Shown: positions 40,216 to 41,552 of the stretch, piece after piece | How positions within the stretch are numbered: the first letter of the stretch is position 1 | Layout of the letters: every line of letters starts with the position of its first letter | Translations under genes and position numbers: made by a program | The notes under the pieces: model-generated | The model's input: only the letters and a program-made list of their open reading frames with translations | The model's database searches: none | Told to the model about the DNA's origin: nothing | Assembly (NCBI GenBank): GCA_030593165.1 | Contig: JAUVHR010000001.1 | Span: forward strand, 89,025 to 130,576 | Reading direction: 5' to 3' | Source of the DNA: Candidatus Thorarchaeota archaeon | GTDB taxonomy: Archaea > Asgardarchaeota > Thorarchaeia > Thorarchaeales > Thorarchaeaceae | DNA length: 41,552 bases

Positions 40216-41364
40216 ATGAATAAACCGCTTGAACGAACTCATCTATATGCTTGGCACAAAGAACATGGTGATATTGTACCCTTTGCAGGGTGGGAAATGC
40301 CAGTTCGATTCACAGATATCAGAGAAGAACATCTCGCTGTAAGGAATACGGTGGGCATTTTCGACACCACCAATATGTATCGCTTCTGGATTACAGGCCC
40401 ACAGGCTTGCGAATACCTCCAGACGCTCACTACGAACAACGTGAGCAAGCTGAAAATTGGTGATGGCCATTACTCGACCTGCCTTAACAAACGTGGAGGA
40501 ACTCATGATGACCTTATGTTATACAGGATTGCTGAGGACGAGTACATATGGGTGACCAATGCAGACAACGGTCCCAAGATAAGGAACCATCTTCTGAAGA
40601 ATGCTGAGAAGTTTGACATCAAAGTGGAGGATCGATCCAAGGATGTGGCCATGATTGCAGTTCAAGGCCCAAAGGCACTATCCCTTCTTACAAAGATGGC
40701 CGGAGAGGATGTTCATGAGTTCGGACGGTTCAGCTGCACTCCTGTCAAGCTCGCAGGATACGATACTTACCTGTGTCGTACAGGCTACACCGGTGAGAGT
40801 GGTGGCGAAATACTAGTTCTGAACACACCATTTGATTCCGAGGGCATAAAGAGAGCCATATCATTCTGGGAAGAGATTCTCAAACAGGGTGAAGAGTTTG
40901 GTGTGAAACCTTGTGGTCTCGGAGCTAGGGACTCTCTAAGACTTGAGGCTGGTTTCGTTCTATATGGTCACGAATTAGATGAGGACACCTCCCCAATAGA
41001 GGCCAGAATCTCATATGCTGTGAAGTTCAAGGTTGACCCCCACTACTATGGCTATGATGTAGTCAGAAGTCATAAGAAAGAGAAGACAATCAGGAAGACA
41101 AGAATCGGTCTGATTATGATTGATAGAGGAATACCTCGTGAGCATTATCCAGTCTTTTTCGAAGGCACTCAAATCGGCGAAATCACAAGTGGTGGTATAT
41201 CACCTATCACGAAAGAGGGAATTGGACTGGCGTATGTGACTCCGGGTAGCATTAGTAATGATGATATTGTTGAGATTGATATCAAGGGTCGAATGAGGAC
41301 GGCGCGAGTCACATCATGGCCATTCTACGACCCCAAGAAGTACGGTGAGGGTCGTGTTGGTTGA
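40216..41364 (+). CDS. gcvT: Aminomethyltransferase, glycine cleavage T protein
   Basis: A 382-residue T protein that transfers the methylene group from the aminomethyl-lipoyl arm of GcvH to a tetrahydropterin, releasing ammonia. It has GWEMPVRF near the N-terminus, VRNTVGIFDTTNMYRF, TLTTNNVSKLKIGDG, LCRTGYTGESGGEI (folate-site Glu region), GLGARDSLRLEAGFVLYGHEL and GEITSGGISP. The usual HMGR-like phrase after VGIFD reads TTNMYR. The ATG at 40216 is preferred to the GTG at 40207 because AAATAAAACC near 40176-40184 predicts transcription start around 40205. gcvH follows after 54 bases. The partner pterin genes lie divergently upstream. Confidence 0.95.
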   Translation: MNKPLERTHLYAWHKEHGDIVPFAGWEMPVRFTDIREEHLAVRNTVGIFDTTNMYRFWITGPQACEYLQTLTTNNVSKLKIGDGHYSTCLNKRGGTHDDLMLYRIAEDEYIWVTNADNGPKIRNHLLKNAEKFDIKVEDRSKDVAMIAVQGPKALSLLTKMAGEDVHEFGRFSCTPVKLAGYDTYLCRTGYTGESGGEILVLNTPFDSEGIKRAISFWEEILKQGEEFGVKPCGLGARDSLRLEAGFVLYGHELDEDTSPIEARISYAVKFKVDPHYYGYDVVRSHKKEKTIRKTRIGLIMIDRGIPREHYPVFFEGTQIGEITSGGISPITKEGIGLAYVTPGSISNDDIVEIDIKGRMRTARVTSWPFYDPKKYGEGRVG

Positions 41365-41418
41365 ATTGCCCAAAGTGATTTATAGTACCTGCATTCCAGA
41401 ACCGAGTTGGTGACACTG

Positions 41419-41552
41419 ATGACCGACGGGACTAAGGTCTTAGACGATAGACTATACAGTGAAGGACACGAGTGGACAAAGGTTGCTGACGACCTTGTGA
41501 TTATTGGAATCACTGACTTCGCTCAGCACTCACTCCATGAAATCACATTCAT
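41419..41552 (+). CDS. gcvH: Glycine cleavage H protein (partial, N-terminal 44 residues)
   Basis: The lipoyl-carrier H protein, cut by the window edge. The visible start reads Y-S-E-G-H-E-W-T-K, then V-I-I-G-I-T-D-F-A-Q-H-S-L-H, matching the GcvH N-terminus (HEW...VGITDFAQ..LG). GGTGA precedes the ATG by five bases. A TATA-like TTTATAGT near 41379-41386 could give it its own promoter. The lipoylated lysine would be beyond the edge. Confidence 0.93.
   Translation, partial: MTDGTKVLDDRLYSEGHEWTKVADDLVIIGITDFAQHSLHEITF

Noticed and set aside
1-41552. CRISPR arrays, insertion sequences, prophage genes
   Set aside because: No regularly spaced repeats, transposase, integrase or phage structural genes were seen. 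The window looks like a stable core region.

Overview
The window is a gene-dense archaeal chromosome segment. It carries aEF1A, aIF5B, r-proteins L7Ae/S28e/L24e/L18e/L13/S9/S2, Rpo3 and Rpo10, PolD large subunit, an archaeal RPA, RadB, XPD, G1P dehydrogenase, CarS, the phosphomevalonate-dehydratase branch of the mevalonate pathway and an intron-containing tRNA-Ser. Promoters look archaeal: A/T-rich TATA boxes about 25 nt upstream of many starts, with GGTGA/GGAGG ribosome-binding sites. Three proteins point to an Asgard archaeon: an Arf-type small GTPase, a protein aligning with the eukaryotic oligosaccharyltransferase subunit OSTC/DC2 (Ost3/6 family), and a small protein resembling proteasome assembly chaperone PAC3. 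Moderate GC and a G1P dehydrogenase would fit a Thorarchaeia-like lineage, but that assignment is inference.

Layout. 1-1.3 kb: small hypothetical genes and an HxlR regulator. 1.7-3.2 kb: aEF1A with a TTG start, leader hairpin and terminator. 3.3-4.7 kb: alpha-helical hypothetical protein, tRNA-Ser(GCU) with intron, SRP RNA. 4.8-8.4 kb: the conserved L7Ae-S28e-L24e-Ndk-IF5B neighbourhood, but with ndk inverted; the L7Ae leader holds a near-consensus kink-turn over the ribosome-binding site. 8.4-10.1 kb: egsA and an Arf-like GTPase, divergent. 10.1-13.2 kb: the rpo3-L18e-L13-S9-rpo10-S2 operon behind a structured leader. 13.2-17.1 kb: mevalonate kinase, UbiD-family decarboxylase and both aconitase-X subunits, i.e. 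the archaeal mevalonate route, which feeds the same ether lipids as egsA and carS.

17.2-19.8 kb: a solitary C5-cytosine methyltransferase, a conserved archaeal protein, a SAM methyltransferase, a small unknown gene, tRNA-Pro. 20-24.6 kb: a Sws1-like SWIM protein, a sequon-rich secreted membrane protein, the Elf1 / 37-aa membrane peptide / helical protein / EngB group, and a winged-helix gene abutting a SufS-type cysteine desulfurase. 24.5-38 kb: a DNA replication and repair block (RPA, PolD DP2, RadB, an RNase H-fold protein, XPD, topoisomerase IA) with a CBS protein, CarS, the PAC3-like gene and a zinc-finger protein. 38-41.5 kb: the OSTC-like gene, pterin genes (MptE-type kinase, dihydropteroate synthase) and the start of a glycine cleavage locus (gcvT, gcvH), whose T-protein needs a reduced pterin.

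Family calls rest on motifs and remembered family sequences, not on database searches. Several genes convincingly start with TTG.
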